This document shows positions 51,041 through 60,697 of a DNA stretch of 64,000 nt, piece after piece (position 1 is the stretch's first letter; every line of letters starts with the position of its first letter). Source of the DNA: CALCTE01 sp045585835 (GTDB lineage Bacteria; Bacillota; Clostridia; Oscillospirales; CAG-272); NCBI GenBank assembly GCA_045585835.1, contig JAZMZG010000012.1, positions 101,150 to 165,149 on the forward strand. Direction: 5' to 3'. Under the pieces are notes generated by a model that was given only the letters and a program-made list of their open reading frames with translations, did not search any database and had not been told where the DNA came from. The translations under genes were made by a program, and so were the position numbers.

Positions 51041-54004
51041 ATGTTAGAAGTAAGAGATTTAACAAAGATATATAAAACCAAAAACAGCACATCTGTACAT
51101 GCACTCGACGGTGTTTCTCTTCGTTTTCCTGAGACGGGAATGGTATTTTTGCTCGGCAAATCCGGAAGCGGTAAGTCTACGCTTCTTAACGTCTGCGGCG
51201 GTCTTGACAATCCCACTACGGGTGAAATAATCGTAAAGGGGAGAAGCAGTAAAGACTTTTCGCAAAGCGATTTTGACAGTTACCGCAACACCTTTATAGG
51301 CTTTATCTTCCAAGAATACAACATTCTCAACGAATTTTCAGTAGAGGATAATATTGCACTTGCGCTTGAATTGCAGGGAAAGCCTAAAGACAAGGCGGCT
51401 ATTTCCGCACTTTTGGAGGAGGTCGACCTTACGGGCTATGCAAAACGAAAGCCCAACACACTTTCGGGCGGTCAGAAGCAGAGAATAGCTATTGCAAGAG
51501 CGCTCATCAAGAAGCCTGAAATAATTATGGCTGACGAGCCCACGGGCGCACTCGATTCCAATACGGGAAAACAGGTTTTTGACACCTTAAAAAAGCTTTC
51601 CAAGACTAAGCTTGTAATCGTAGTTTCACACGACAGAGATTTTGCCGAACAGTACGGTGACCGAATAATTGAATTAAAGGACGGAAAAATTCTTTCCGAC
51701 GTAAGTAAAACCCATGCCGAGTCGGAAAAGGTTTCCGACAATTTAAAGGTAATCGGTGACGTCCTTTGCATTAAGAGGGGCAGTGAACTTAACGAGAATG
51801 ATTTTGACAGTATTAAAAAGTTTTTGAAAAAGTCAGAAAGCGACGTAGTTATAGCAACTGACGAAAAATCAGTTAAAACATTTAAAACTGCCGCAAGAAT
51901 TACCGACGACGGTCAAATGGAAGTCTTTTCCGAAACAAACGAGGAGGCGACGCCTAAAAAGCAATATACAAAGGAAGACAGCCGTTTCATTCGTTCAAAG
52001 CTTCCTTTAAGGCATGCATTTAAGATAGGTGTTTCGGGATTACGTAATAAGCCTATAAGACTTTTCTTTACGGTTTTTCTTTGCAGTGTTGCTTTCGTGC
52101 TTTTCGGACTGTTGAGCACGCTGAATTTCTATAACAGCGAAGCTACGTTCCGGCAAACTGCGCAAGATGCGGATATATTGCTTGTTAAGCTTGAAAAGCA
52201 ATACGAATATACAAGTGTATGGTACAATTACGGTGAAGAACAGCACTCTTATGAGGGTTGGAATTTCACAAAATTTACACCCGAAGAAGTAGAAGATATC
52301 ATGCAAAATATGAACTCTGATGCATTCGGTGCAGTTGAGTACGGAGGAAGCTTTAATCTTCGTCAGGCTCAAGGCTCATATTGGATGAATCAGATCAATG
52401 CTGTTGCATACATACCGCAGGGAAATAGCTTGCATAACAAAATTGAAGGTGAATATCCTAAGAATAAAAACGAAATAGCGCTTTCTTCATATTTTGCAGA
52501 TATGCTTGTTACTTGCGGAGCATACGATAGTACGGGAACTGCCATTGAGCTTAATGACAGAAACTCTCTTATAGGCAAATCTATTTCCATTGGCGGAAGG
52601 GATTTTAAGATAACGGGTATTTTAGATACAGGTGCTATCCCTCCGGAATTTGACGTATTGAAAGAAGCAAGCGACGACTATAGCTTGCAGTACAAATTAC
52701 TGTCGCTTTTGAATTCAAGCCTTCACGCAACTGTTTTTGTTTCCGAACAACAGATTGCGGAGTATGCAAACGAACACTCTTACTATAAAGAAGGCAGAGA
52801 AAATTATATGCGTATAGCCATAGGATTTAAAGACGATGGCGAATATAAAATTTCCGAATACGGAGATATGCTTTATAACGGCGTTTCCGCATTATCGTCC
52901 CAAAAGAAGCTTTACGCCATATCTAAAGACTCAACGGCTCTTGCAGATGATGAAATTTTGATTCCAAGCGGGTACTTCTTCCAATATTTAGCGGAAGAAT
53001 TCAGTAAAATAGGCAGAAGCTACGATGAAAAAGACGGTAGCGAAATGAGTCAAAAGTATTACTTGCTCGAAAGTAAGTGCTGGGAATTAATAAGCGGCGG
53101 AACCTATGAGATAAGACAGTCAGAGGACGGCAAAGAAGAATCCGTTTTGATACCGTTTACCGATGTGCAGTACGAAACTCTAGTGGCGGAGATAATAAAA
53201 GCCGCAAAAGAAGCAAATATAGATATGACGCTTGGCATAAGGTGCTTTGACAATCAAAATTACGTGTATACAGGTGAAACACAAGCGTTTAAAATAGCAG
53301 GCATTTATAGAGAAAACAACGATTATTATGAGCAGACGTATTATGTAAATGATAAAATCGCCGATGCACTTTGGGAAGAGCAAAGAAAGTTTATCCCCGA
53401 TTGTTATGAAAGCATATCGGATTACGTGGAAAGTGCCGATGCACTTTATACACAAATATGTCTCCCCGGAAACGTACCTGCTGATAAGATTGACACATAT
53501 TGGGAAGTTTACAACAATGATGAATTCGGAGATGACGCAAGCCGTATTGTTATGAGAGGTGGTTTTGTTGATTCATTAAGACAGGTTGATTATTTTGTTA
53601 ATGACCTCTCCAAAGTTTTCCTTTACGTCGGGCTTGTACTTGCCGTATTCGCCGCATTATTGCTTTCAAACTTCATTTCCGTATCCATTTCCAACAAAAA
53701 ACGTGAAATCGGTATTTTGAGAGCTGTAGGCGCAAGAAGCGTTGACGTGTTCAAAATATTCTTCTCCGAGTCATTTGTTATAGGTTTAATATGCGTTGTT
53801 ATTTCTTGCGGAGTAAGTAAGTGGCTTTGCAATATGATAAACACGGAATACGGCGCAGATCTCGGTGCATCAATATTTGTATTCGGTATAGCTTCTATAC
53901 TTGTGCTTATAGCTATTGCGGCAGTAACGATTTTGATAGCAACGTTCTTGCCGGTATATAACGCCGCAAAGAAAAAGCCGGTCGACTCGATACGTTCACT
54001 TTAA
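51041..54004 (+). CDS. ABC transporter with fused ATPase and FtsX-like permease (MacB-type)
   Basis: A 987-residue fusion. The N-terminal ATPase has Walker A GKSGSGKST, signature LSGGQ and Walker B MADEPTGALD; a linker of about 100 residues leads to the first transmembrane helix (LFFTVFLCSVAFVLFG). A ~470-residue outer domain follows, and three helices with the FtsX motif KKREIGILRAVGA close it. Such proteins export peptides or sense antimicrobials; no partner or two-component system adjoins. Start is ATG 51041 (GGAGG 5 nt upstream). It resumes host-style codon use after the modules. Confidence 0.92.
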   Translation: MLEVRDLTKIYKTKNSTSVHALDGVSLRFPETGMVFLLGKSGSGKSTLLNVCGGLDNPTTGEIIVKGRSSKDFSQSDFDSYRNTFIGFIFQEYNILNEFSVEDNIALALELQGKPKDKAAISALLEEVDLTGYAKRKPNTLSGGQKQRIAIARALIKKPEIIMADEPTGALDSNTGKQVFDTLKKLSKTKLVIVVSHDRDFAEQYGDRIIELKDGKILSDVSKTHAESEKVSDNLKVIGDVLCIKRGSELNENDFDSIKKFLKKSESDVVIATDEKSVKTFKTAARITDDGQMEVFSETNEEATPKKQYTKEDSRFIRSKLPLRHAFKIGVSGLRNKPIRLFFTVFLCSVAFVLFGLLSTLNFYNSEATFRQTAQDADILLVKLEKQYEYTSVWYNYGEEQHSYEGWNFTKFTPEEVEDIMQNMNSDAFGAVEYGGSFNLRQAQGSYWMNQINAVAYIPQGNSLHNKIEGEYPKNKNEIALSSYFADMLVTCGAYDSTGTAIELNDRNSLIGKSISIGGRDFKITGILDTGAIPPEFDVLKEASDDYSLQYKLLSLLNSSLHATVFVSEQQIAEYANEHSYYKEGRENYMRIAIGFKDDGEYKISEYGDMLYNGVSALSSQKKLYAISKDSTALADDEILIPSGYFFQYLAEEFSKIGRSYDEKDGSEMSQKYYLLESKCWELISGGTYEIRQSEDGKEESVLIPFTDVQYETLVAEIIKAAKEANIDMTLGIRCFDNQNYVYTGETQAFKIAGIYRENNDYYEQTYYVNDKIADALWEEQRKFIPDCYESISDYVESADALYTQICLPGNVPADKIDTYWEVYNNDEFGDDASRIVMRGGFVDSLRQVDYFVNDLSKVFLYVGLVLAVFAALLLSNFISVSISNKKREIGILRAVGARSVDVFKIFFSESFVIGLICVVISCGVSKWLCNMINTEYGADLGASIFVFGIASILVLIAIAAVTILIATFLPVYNAAKKKPVDSIRSL

Positions 54005-54022
54005 TATTTAATATTATTTACA

Positions 54023-54058
54023 AAACTATCCCCGCTGAAATTTCAGCAGGGATAGTTT
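54023..54058 (+). terminator. Terminator of the ABC exporter
   Basis: AAACTATCCC and CGCTGAAA with complements, forming a long hairpin; the trailing T-run is weak. Confidence 0.75.
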
Positions 54059-54063
54059 ATATA

Positions 54064-54092
54064 TTGCATTTAGTCGTTTAATGTGTTATAAT
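54064..54092 (+). promoter_or_regulatory. Promoter of the nitroreductase gene
   Basis: TTGCAT (54064-54069), 17-bp spacer, TATAAT (54087-54092). Confidence 0.7.
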
Positions 54093-54131
54093 GGAAAAAC
54101 ATTGAGTATTAGAAAGGTTGGCGGTTAATAC

Positions 54132-54857
54132 ATGAATGATACTATCGTACAGTTGATTGAAAGAAAATCCGTACGTATCTTTAAAGAAAAAGATATTCCG
54201 CCCGAGCAGGTATCGGCTATCTTAGAGGCAGCGGTAAATGCTCCCACGGCGGGTAACCAGCAACTATACACGATAATTAATGTAACTGACCCAAATCTTA
54301 AAGCACAGCTTTCAGAAAGCTGCGACCATCAGCTTTTTATTACGAAGGCACCGCTTGTACTTGTTTTTTGTGCCGATTTTCGCAAGTGGTATAAAGCGTT
54401 TTTGGAGTATGACTGTCAGCCGAGAAAACTTGGCGTGGGAGATTTAATGCTTGCTGTAAGTGATGCAAATATTGCCGCACAAAACGCAGTTGTAGCGGCG
54501 CATAGTTTGGGGCTTGGCTCTTGCTATATCGGAGATATTATGGAAAACGCGGAGTTGCAGAGGAAGATTCTTTCTTTGCCGTCATACGTATTTCCTGCAG
54601 CTATGCTTGTTTTCGGATATCCTACCGAAAAACACAAAAAACAGAAAAAACCGCCACGCTCGCCAATTGAATATATCGTACACGAAAACGCTTATCGTGA
54701 TATGGATTTTTCTGAACTCAAACAGATGCTTGTTGAAAAAGCGGGACATCAGGATTTTAACGAATGGATAAAAGCGTTTTGTAAGAGAAAATATAATTCG
54801 GATTTTTCACTTGAGATGACACGCTCGGTTGAACTTTACCTTGACGATTTTAGGTGA
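54132..54857 (+). CDS. Nitroreductase-family flavoprotein
   Basis: A 241-residue FMN oxidoreductase of the NfsA/FRP type: RKSVRIFKEKDI at the N-terminus (FMN phosphate), NAPTAGNQQ, and GLGSCYIGDI for the flavin. Physiological substrate unknown; quinones, nitro compounds or flavins are usual. A C-terminal 50-residue extension follows the fold. It precedes the sodium symporter gene by 31 bp and is probably co-transcribed. Confidence 0.9.
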   Translation: MNDTIVQLIERKSVRIFKEKDIPPEQVSAILEAAVNAPTAGNQQLYTIINVTDPNLKAQLSESCDHQLFITKAPLVLVFCADFRKWYKAFLEYDCQPRKLGVGDLMLAVSDANIAAQNAVVAAHSLGLGSCYIGDIMENAELQRKILSLPSYVFPAAMLVFGYPTEKHKKQKKPPRSPIEYIVHENAYRDMDFSELKQMLVEKAGHQDFNEWIKAFCKRKYNSDFSLEMTRSVELYLDDFR

Positions 54858-54888
54858 AAATAATTTGGACATATTTGGAGGCAAATTA

Positions 54889-56439
54889 ATGACAAAAGCA
54901 CAAATTTATACGATTGTTGCGCTGTGCGTATACGGAAGTTTGATGGCGCTTATCGGATTTATTACTTACGGCAAGTCGAAAACGATAGACGGTTTTCTTA
55001 TCGGTGGAAGAAACGTTGGTGGATGGGTGACAGCCTTTTCGTATGGCACTACATATTTTTCTGCCGTAGTATTCGTAGGCTATGCAGGACAACACGGTTG
55101 GAATATCGGTATCGGAAGTATATGGATAGGTATAGGAAACGCAATTTTAGGTTGCTTGCTTTCTTGGATTTTATTTGCAAACAAAACGAGAAAAATGACA
55201 AAAAAGCTCAATGCGAGGACTATGTCGGATTTCTTTGCAAAGAGATATGATTCTAAAGGTATTAAGATTTTAGCTGCACTTATTATCTTTATATTTCTTG
55301 TACCTTATTCTGCGGCGGTCTACAAAGGCCTTGGTTCATTGTTCAGCGCAGTATTTCCCGATGTACAAACGTGGGTATGGATGCTTATTATTGCATCTCT
55401 TACCGCTATCTACCTTGTTTTAGGCGGTTACGTTGCAACTACATATACGGATATGATACAAGGAATCATTATGATTGCCGGCGTTATATGCCTTGTTTGT
55501 GCAGTTTTGTTAAACGATTCCGTAGGTGGATTTTCGGGACTCATTGAAAATCTTAAAAACTTTGAGTCAGTCCCCGGTGATCCCACACCTATTATGGGTG
55601 AACAGCTTACAAATATATTCGGCGGATCTTCCTTTAAGTTTCTTTGCTTCAATATTATGCTTACTAGCTTCGGAACTTGGGGACTTCCTCAAATGATAGG
55701 TAAGTTTTACGGAGTTAAAGATACAACGGCAATCAAGAGAGGAACTATTGTTTCTACAATATTCTGTATCATCATCGGTTGCGGTGCTTATTTTATTGGA
55801 AGCTCATCAAGACTCGTTTTAGACGGTGTTTTACCCCAAGGTGGAGTTGATTCCGTTATCCCTTCCGTACTTTTAAAGGTTTTAGGAAACGGTACATTTG
55901 GAGTGATTCTTTTAGCGGTTATAATGATACTTCTTCTTTCTGCGTCTATGTCAACTTTGGAAGCAGTAGTTCTCACATCTGCATCTGCACTTTCCATTGA
56001 CCTTATCCCTGCATTAAAGAAGAAAGAGATGAAGCCCGAATCACAGATGATTTTAACAAGAATTCTTTGCTTTGCGTTTGTTGCTTGTTCGTTTATCTTT
56101 GCTACTCAAAATATCCCGATTATCGTAAGCCTTATGTCTTTTTCGTGGGGAGTCGTATCAGGCTGCTTTATAGGCCCTTATATTTGGGGAATTTTTTCGA
56201 AGAAAACAACGAAGATAGGTGCATATGCGGGTATTCTTTCAGGACTTTTGATTGTAGGCATTTCTACGCTTGTTATAAGTCTTAATTCAGGCTTTTCTGC
56301 GGCGGCCGCAAAATCTCCCGAGATGGGTGTTGCGGCTATGGCGGTTTCGCTTGTAATAGTACCTTTGGTAAGTGCGCTTACGAAAAATAAAGACAAGGAA
56401 AGAATAGAAGAAATATTTTCATGCTACAATGAAGATTAA
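54889..56439 (+). CDS. Sodium:solute symporter (SSS/SLC5 family)
   Basis: A 516-residue permease with 13 predicted helices. GFLIGGRNVGGWVTAFSYG at the N-terminus is the SSS entry with the discontinuous TM1, and GWWGLPQ-like FGTWGLPQMIGKF lies in TM7. The substrate is not readable; the next operon uses phenylacetate, so an arylacetate or amino acid is conceivable. ATG 54889 has GGAGG 7 nt upstream; a longer reading enters the nitroreductase gene. Confidence 0.9.
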   Translation: MTKAQIYTIVALCVYGSLMALIGFITYGKSKTIDGFLIGGRNVGGWVTAFSYGTTYFSAVVFVGYAGQHGWNIGIGSIWIGIGNAILGCLLSWILFANKTRKMTKKLNARTMSDFFAKRYDSKGIKILAALIIFIFLVPYSAAVYKGLGSLFSAVFPDVQTWVWMLIIASLTAIYLVLGGYVATTYTDMIQGIIMIAGVICLVCAVLLNDSVGGFSGLIENLKNFESVPGDPTPIMGEQLTNIFGGSSFKFLCFNIMLTSFGTWGLPQMIGKFYGVKDTTAIKRGTIVSTIFCIIIGCGAYFIGSSSRLVLDGVLPQGGVDSVIPSVLLKVLGNGTFGVILLAVIMILLLSASMSTLEAVVLTSASALSIDLIPALKKKEMKPESQMILTRILCFAFVACSFIFATQNIPIIVSLMSFSWGVVSGCFIGPYIWGIFSKKTTKIGAYAGILSGLLIVGISTLVISLNSGFSAAAAKSPEMGVAAMAVSLVIVPLVSALTKNKDKERIEEIFSCYNED

Positions 56440-56466
56440 AAAAATCAAATTTTTATTTCAAAATTA

Positions 56467-56495
56467 TTGACTTTGTTGCTTTAATGCGGTACAAT
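56467..56495 (+). promoter_or_regulatory. Promoter of the T-box/paaK operon
   Basis: TTGACT (56467-56472), 17-bp spacer, TACAAT (56490-56495); transcription would start just before the T-box. Confidence 0.75.
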
Positions 56496-56501
56496 AATTT
56501 T

Positions 56502-56785
56502 ACTAAATGCGAAGAGCAGAAACCAGTAGGTTGGAAAGAACATTGAGAGAGTTGCCGGTCGGTGCGAGGCAAATGAGACTTCCTTCACGAATTCCTTCTG
56601 TTAGCAGTGCGCTGAACAAGAGCGATCTTAAGTAGGATGCAACGGGTGTTCCCGTCACAGAACCAAGGTATGATAGTACCTATAAGGCCGTTACCGTGAG
56701 ATGGCGGCGAACTGAGGTGGTACCACGGAAATTCATTTTCGTCCTCTGTATCCTAAATGGATAGCAGGGGACGTTTTTGTTTAAA
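56502..56785 (+). ncRNA. T-box riboswitch, probable Phe (UUC) specifier
   Basis: A tRNA-sensing leader. Stem I shows AGTA (56525-56528) and GAA (56589-56591), the specifier-loop S-turn pair, with TTC (56592-56594) next to GAA, a Phe codon. The T-box sequence AACTGAGGTGGTACCACGG is at 56710-56728; its bulge TGGT would pair with ACCA of a tRNA with discriminator A, which tRNA-Phe has. The terminator (56740-56779: GTCCTCTGTATCC and partner, then TTTTTG) competes with the antiterminator. Identification as a T-box is firm; the specifier is by position. Confidence 0.9.
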
Positions 56786-56837
56786 TAAAACTCCTTTGCA
56801 GATCAGAAAATTTCAATTAAAGGAAGGATGTAGAACA

Positions 56838-58145
56838 ATGGCGCAGAATTACTATCAAAAAGAAATTGAAACAATGCCTGTTGAACAGATGAAAAAGCTT
56901 CAATCCGAAAAATTGGTAAAACAGGTCAAACACGTCTACGAAAACGTTGAATATTATCGAAATTTAATGGATGAAAAAGGCGTAAAACCCGAAGATATCA
57001 AGGGAATCGAAGATTTACATAAGCTCCCGTTTTTAACTAAGGCAGATTTAAGAGAGGCATATCCTTACGGATTACTTGCAAAGCCGCTCGAGGATTGTGT
57101 GCGTATTCAATCTACTTCAGGAACAACGGGAAGACGTGTGGTAGCATTTTATACCCAAAAAGATGTTGATCTTTGGGAAGACTGCTGTGCACGTGCAATT
57201 ATTGCGGCGGGCGGTTCAAATAAAGATGTATGTCAGGTTGCGTACGGCTACGGACTTTTCACAGGCGGCCCCGGTCTTAACGGCGGTTCGCATAAGATAG
57301 GTTGCCTTACTCTACCAATGTCCTCCGGAAACACAGAACGTCAAATTCAGTTTATGATGGATCTAAATGCAACTATACTTTGTTGTACTCCGTCATATGC
57401 GGCATATATCGGTGAAACATTAAAGGAACAGGGATATAAACCCGAGGATATTCCTCTTAAAGCTGGAATCTTTGGAGCAGAGCCTTGGACAGAGGAAATG
57501 AGAAAGGGTATAGAGCAGACACTCGGTATTAAAGCGTATGATATATACGGCTTGACCGAAACGAGCGGCCCGGGTGTATCTTTTGAATGCTGTGAGCAAA
57601 CGGGTATGCACATTAACGAGGACCATTTCCTTGCCGAGATAATCGATCCCGATACGGGCGAAGTACTCCCCGAAGGAGAAAAAGGCGAATTGGTATTCAC
57701 GGCGCTTGATAAAGAAGCGTTCCCGCTTTTAAGATACAGAACAAGAGATATTTGTGTTCTCTCAAGAAAGAAATGCTCTTGCGGAAGAACACTCATTAAA
57801 ATGGCTAAACCTATGGGCAGAACCGATGATATGCTTATCATACGCGGTGTAAACGTGTTCCCAAGCCAGATAGAAACAGTTTTGCTTAACGAGGGCTATC
57901 AGCCTAACTATCAGATCATAGTAGACAGAGCAAATAACACCGATATATTCGAGATCAATGTTGAAATGTCGCCCGAACAGTTCACCGATAAAGTCAGCAC
58001 TGTTCTTGCGATGGAAAAAACTCTTGCAAATGCTATGAAGACGATGCTTGGTATTAACCCCGCAGTACATCTTGTTGCACCGAAAACTATTACAAGAAGC
58101 GAGGGTAAGGCAGTTCGTGTAATAGATAAGCGTAAATTGGTTTAA
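56838..58145 (+). CDS. paaK: Phenylacetate-CoA ligase
   Basis: Activates an arylacetate to its CoA thioester with ATP. The 435 residues are an AMP-forming ligase: STSGTTGRRVVAFY (P-loop), YDIYGLTETSGPG, RYRTRDI, RTDDMLIIRGVNVFPSQIE (hinge) and EGKAVRVIDKR near the end with the catalytic Lys. A cysteine group CSCGRT is typical of this clade. ATG 56838 follows an AAGGAAGG site after the T-box. Members with an adjacent ACT gene are common in anaerobes next to 2-oxoacid:ferredoxin oxidoreductases (iorAB), absent here. Confidence 0.93.
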   Translation: MAQNYYQKEIETMPVEQMKKLQSEKLVKQVKHVYENVEYYRNLMDEKGVKPEDIKGIEDLHKLPFLTKADLREAYPYGLLAKPLEDCVRIQSTSGTTGRRVVAFYTQKDVDLWEDCCARAIIAAGGSNKDVCQVAYGYGLFTGGPGLNGGSHKIGCLTLPMSSGNTERQIQFMMDLNATILCCTPSYAAYIGETLKEQGYKPEDIPLKAGIFGAEPWTEEMRKGIEQTLGIKAYDIYGLTETSGPGVSFECCEQTGMHINEDHFLAEIIDPDTGEVLPEGEKGELVFTALDKEAFPLLRYRTRDICVLSRKKCSCGRTLIKMAKPMGRTDDMLIIRGVNVFPSQIETVLLNEGYQPNYQIIVDRANNTDIFEINVEMSPEQFTDKVSTVLAMEKTLANAMKTMLGINPAVHLVAPKTITRSEGKAVRVIDKRKLV

Positions 58146-58162
58146 TTAAGGAGGAGCGTATA

Positions 58163-58594
58163 ATGGCTATTAAACAATTAACCGTATTTGTTCAGAACAG
58201 AAAGGGCGCTATAGTAGCAGTAACAGACATACTCGCAAAAAACGATATAAATATAAGGGCGCTTTCTATTGCTGAAACCGAAGATTTTGGTATTCTTCGC
58301 TTAATTGTCAATGATGAAAACTTGGCAGAAACCGTACTCAAGCAACAAGGATATCTTATAAAGGTCGTTGATGTAGTGGGTGTAAAGATAGGTGATGCTC
58401 CGGGCAAGCTCACGTCTGCTCTTGACGTACTTGACAAAGCCAATATAAACGTAGAATATCTCTATGCATTTATGGCACGTACCGAAAAGCACGCTTACGT
58501 GGTATTAAGAGTTGAAAATAACGAACTTGCAGAAGCTTCGCTTACAAATGCGGGATTCAAGCTAATAACCGAAGCGGATATAAATAAGCTCTAA
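58163..58594 (+). CDS. Double ACT-domain protein (PaaK-associated)
   Basis: A 143-residue protein made of two ACT domains (residues 1-66 and 70-143), amino-acid-binding regulatory folds: the first starts KQLTVFVQNRKGAIVAVTDILAKNDINI, the second VGDAPGKLTSALDVL-like. It follows paaK by 17 bp and would sense an aromatic amino acid to adjust the ligase (inference). GGAGG precedes the ATG. Confidence 0.9.
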   Translation: MAIKQLTVFVQNRKGAIVAVTDILAKNDINIRALSIAETEDFGILRLIVNDENLAETVLKQQGYLIKVVDVVGVKIGDAPGKLTSALDVLDKANINVEYLYAFMARTEKHAYVVLRVENNELAEASLTNAGFKLITEADINKL

Positions 58595-58621
58595 TAAGAG
58601 CTGTTAATTAAGGAGAAACGG

Positions 58622-59755
58622 ATGAAAGTTCTTATTGCAATAGATTCTTTTAAAGGAAGTCTCAGTTCTCTGCAAGCAGGTAGCGCCGTAAGAGAAGCTA
58701 TTAAAAGATTAAATAAGGATGCAGAAGTAATAGTAAAGCCTTTGGCGGACGGCGGAGAGGGCACTGTGGCGGCACTTGCCGAAACGTTGGGCTCACAAAC
58801 TGTAAAGCTCACGGTCAAAGGGGCCTTACTTAAACCCGTGACCGCAGAATACTGTATTTTAAAAGACAGTAACACAGCGGTAATAGAGATGGCTTCTGCG
58901 GCGGGCATCACGCTTATTTCGGAAGCCGAAAGGAATCCCTTATACACAACTACATACGGTGTCGGCGAAATCATAAAAGACGCGATAAATAAAGGCGTAA
59001 GACGCTTTATTGTTGGTATAGGCGGAAGTGCTACAAATGATGGCGGCGTGGGTATGCTGACGGCGCTCGGCTATGAATTCACGGATAGGAATTCAAATCC
59101 CATAGCACTTGGCGCAATAGGCCTCAAAGACTTATATGAAATAAATACCGAGAACGTTATTCCCGAGCTTAAAGAATGTACGTTTAATATAGCTTGTGAC
59201 GTAACGAATTCGCTTTGCGGTGAAAACGGTTGCAGTGCGATATACGGCGTCCAAAAAGGCGCAACACCCGAAATGATAAAAGATATGGACTTATGGCTTT
59301 TACGTTACGCCGAGCTTGCAAAATCCGTTTCCGATAAAGCGGATAAGGATATGGCAGGTGTAGGTGCGGCGGGCGGTCTTGGTTTTGCTTTCTTATCATT
59401 TACAAATGCCACTTTAAAATCTGGAATCAAAATTATATTGGACGAAATAAATATTGAAGAAGATATTAAAGATGCCGATATAGTGGTCACGGGAGAGGGA
59501 AGACTTGACGGTCAGACAGTAATGGGGAAGGCACCTATAGGAGTTGCAAAACTTGCAAAAAAATACGGTAAAAAAGTTATCGCTTTCTCGGGTTGTGTAA
59601 CTAAAGATGCCGAGCTTTGCAACGAGCACGGCATAGATGCGTTTTTTCCGATTTTGAGAACCGTATCGACGCTTGATGAGGCGCTTGATATAACGAACGC
59701 ATATAATAACTTAACTGCTACTGCGTACCAAGTATTCAGATTGTTAATTAAATAA
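58622..59755 (+). CDS. glxK: Glycerate 2-kinase (GarK/GlxK type)
   Basis: Phosphorylates D-glycerate. The 377 residues show the type-2 kinase motifs: DSFKGSLSS at the N-terminus, PLADGGEGT, GIGGSATNDGGVGML and GEGRLDGQTVMGKAP. The length is normal. It starts 28 bp after the ACT gene and so probably belongs to the T-box operon, though its link to phenylacetate is not obvious. Confidence 0.92.
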   Translation: MKVLIAIDSFKGSLSSLQAGSAVREAIKRLNKDAEVIVKPLADGGEGTVAALAETLGSQTVKLTVKGALLKPVTAEYCILKDSNTAVIEMASAAGITLISEAERNPLYTTTYGVGEIIKDAINKGVRRFIVGIGGSATNDGGVGMLTALGYEFTDRNSNPIALGAIGLKDLYEINTENVIPELKECTFNIACDVTNSLCGENGCSAIYGVQKGATPEMIKDMDLWLLRYAELAKSVSDKADKDMAGVGAAGGLGFAFLSFTNATLKSGIKIILDEINIEEDIKDADIVVTGEGRLDGQTVMGKAPIGVAKLAKKYGKKVIAFSGCVTKDAELCNEHGIDAFFPILRTVSTLDEALDITNAYNNLTATAYQVFRLLIK

Positions 59756-59768
59756 AAGGAGAAATGTT

Positions 59769-60467
59769 ATGAAAAAATTTTTATGTTTGTTAGTGGCACT
59801 ATTTATGCTTGTCGGTCTTTGCGGCTGCTTCGGAAACAGTGAACCCGAGGATGTACGCGGTGAAATTACAACCGGTGATACAACGCAGGATAAAACGCAA
59901 ACCGATGATACAGCAGACGATGCTGCAACTAAAATTTCACTCGGCAACGTTGAAAGCAACACGTATAACAATGAATTCTTGGGACTTAGCTGCACTTTGC
60001 CTTCAGAATGGACGTTTTATACCGACGAACAGATTTTAGAGTTAAATAATATTACAGCAGATGCTTTTGATGAAGATATTGCAAAGCAGATCGAAAATGC
60101 AACCATTATTTATGATATGTTCGCTTCCTACGTTAGTGAGGGAAGCAGCATTAACGTAAATCTTGAAAAACTTAACGCAGTTCAAGCGGTAACATTAAAT
60201 ATAAAAAATACGCTTGAATCGCAGATTGATGCAATCAAATCTGCTTATGAGAATATGGGATACACTGACATAGAAATCGGCTATCAAAAGATTACTGTTG
60301 ACGGCAAGGAATTTGATGCATTAAAGTATACCGCAAATATACAAGGCGTTGATTATTATGGAATCAGTTTTTCGTTCTTGAAAGAAAACTATCTTGCCAA
60401 TATTGCACTCGGCTCAATCTTGACAGATAAAACCGAAACGATACTCGGCTATTTTGACGTTAAATAG
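59769..60467 (+). CDS. Lipoprotein of unknown function (232 aa)
   Basis: A lipoprotein with signal MKKFLCLLVALFMLVGLCGC (lipobox LCGC). A Thr/Asp-rich linker (DTTQDKTQTDDTADD) is followed by a globular part with FLGLSCTLPSEWTFYTDEQI. That stretch resembles the lipoprotein at 25760 and may mark a small Clostridia domain that begins a beta-sheet. No function is assignable. It is 14 bp downstream of glxK. Confidence 0.8.
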   Translation: MKKFLCLLVALFMLVGLCGCFGNSEPEDVRGEITTGDTTQDKTQTDDTADDAATKISLGNVESNTYNNEFLGLSCTLPSEWTFYTDEQILELNNITADAFDEDIAKQIENATIIYDMFASYVSEGSSINVNLEKLNAVQAVTLNIKNTLESQIDAIKSAYENMGYTDIEIGYQKITVDGKEFDALKYTANIQGVDYYGISFSFLKENYLANIALGSILTDKTETILGYFDVK

Positions 60468-60478
60468 GGGAGTTTAAA

Positions 60479-60697
60479 ATGCACAAAAAGAAAATGCTTG
60501 CACCTATCATAATTTCCGTTCTTATGGTGCTGTATTACGCTCTTTATTTTGCGTTTTTGATATTTCTTCTTGACGGCGCTTGGAAATATCTTTTAGGCAT
60601 AATACCTATTGTTTTCTGTGTTGTTATTGTTTACGTATGTATTGAACGAATAAATGAAATAAAGAAAGGTGAAGAAGATGATCTTAGTAAATACTGA
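60479..60697 (+). CDS. Small membrane protein (72 aa)
   Basis: 72 residues with two hydrophobic helices (about 8-28 and 34-54) and a charged C-terminus (RINEIKKGEEDDLSKY). It overlaps the YbjQ gene by 20 bp, so translation is coupled. This pair often occurs together in Clostridia; the function is unknown. Confidence 0.75.
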   Translation: MHKKKMLAPIIISVLMVLYYALYFAFLIFLLDGAWKYLLGIIPIVFCVVIVYVCIERINEIKKGEEDDLSKY

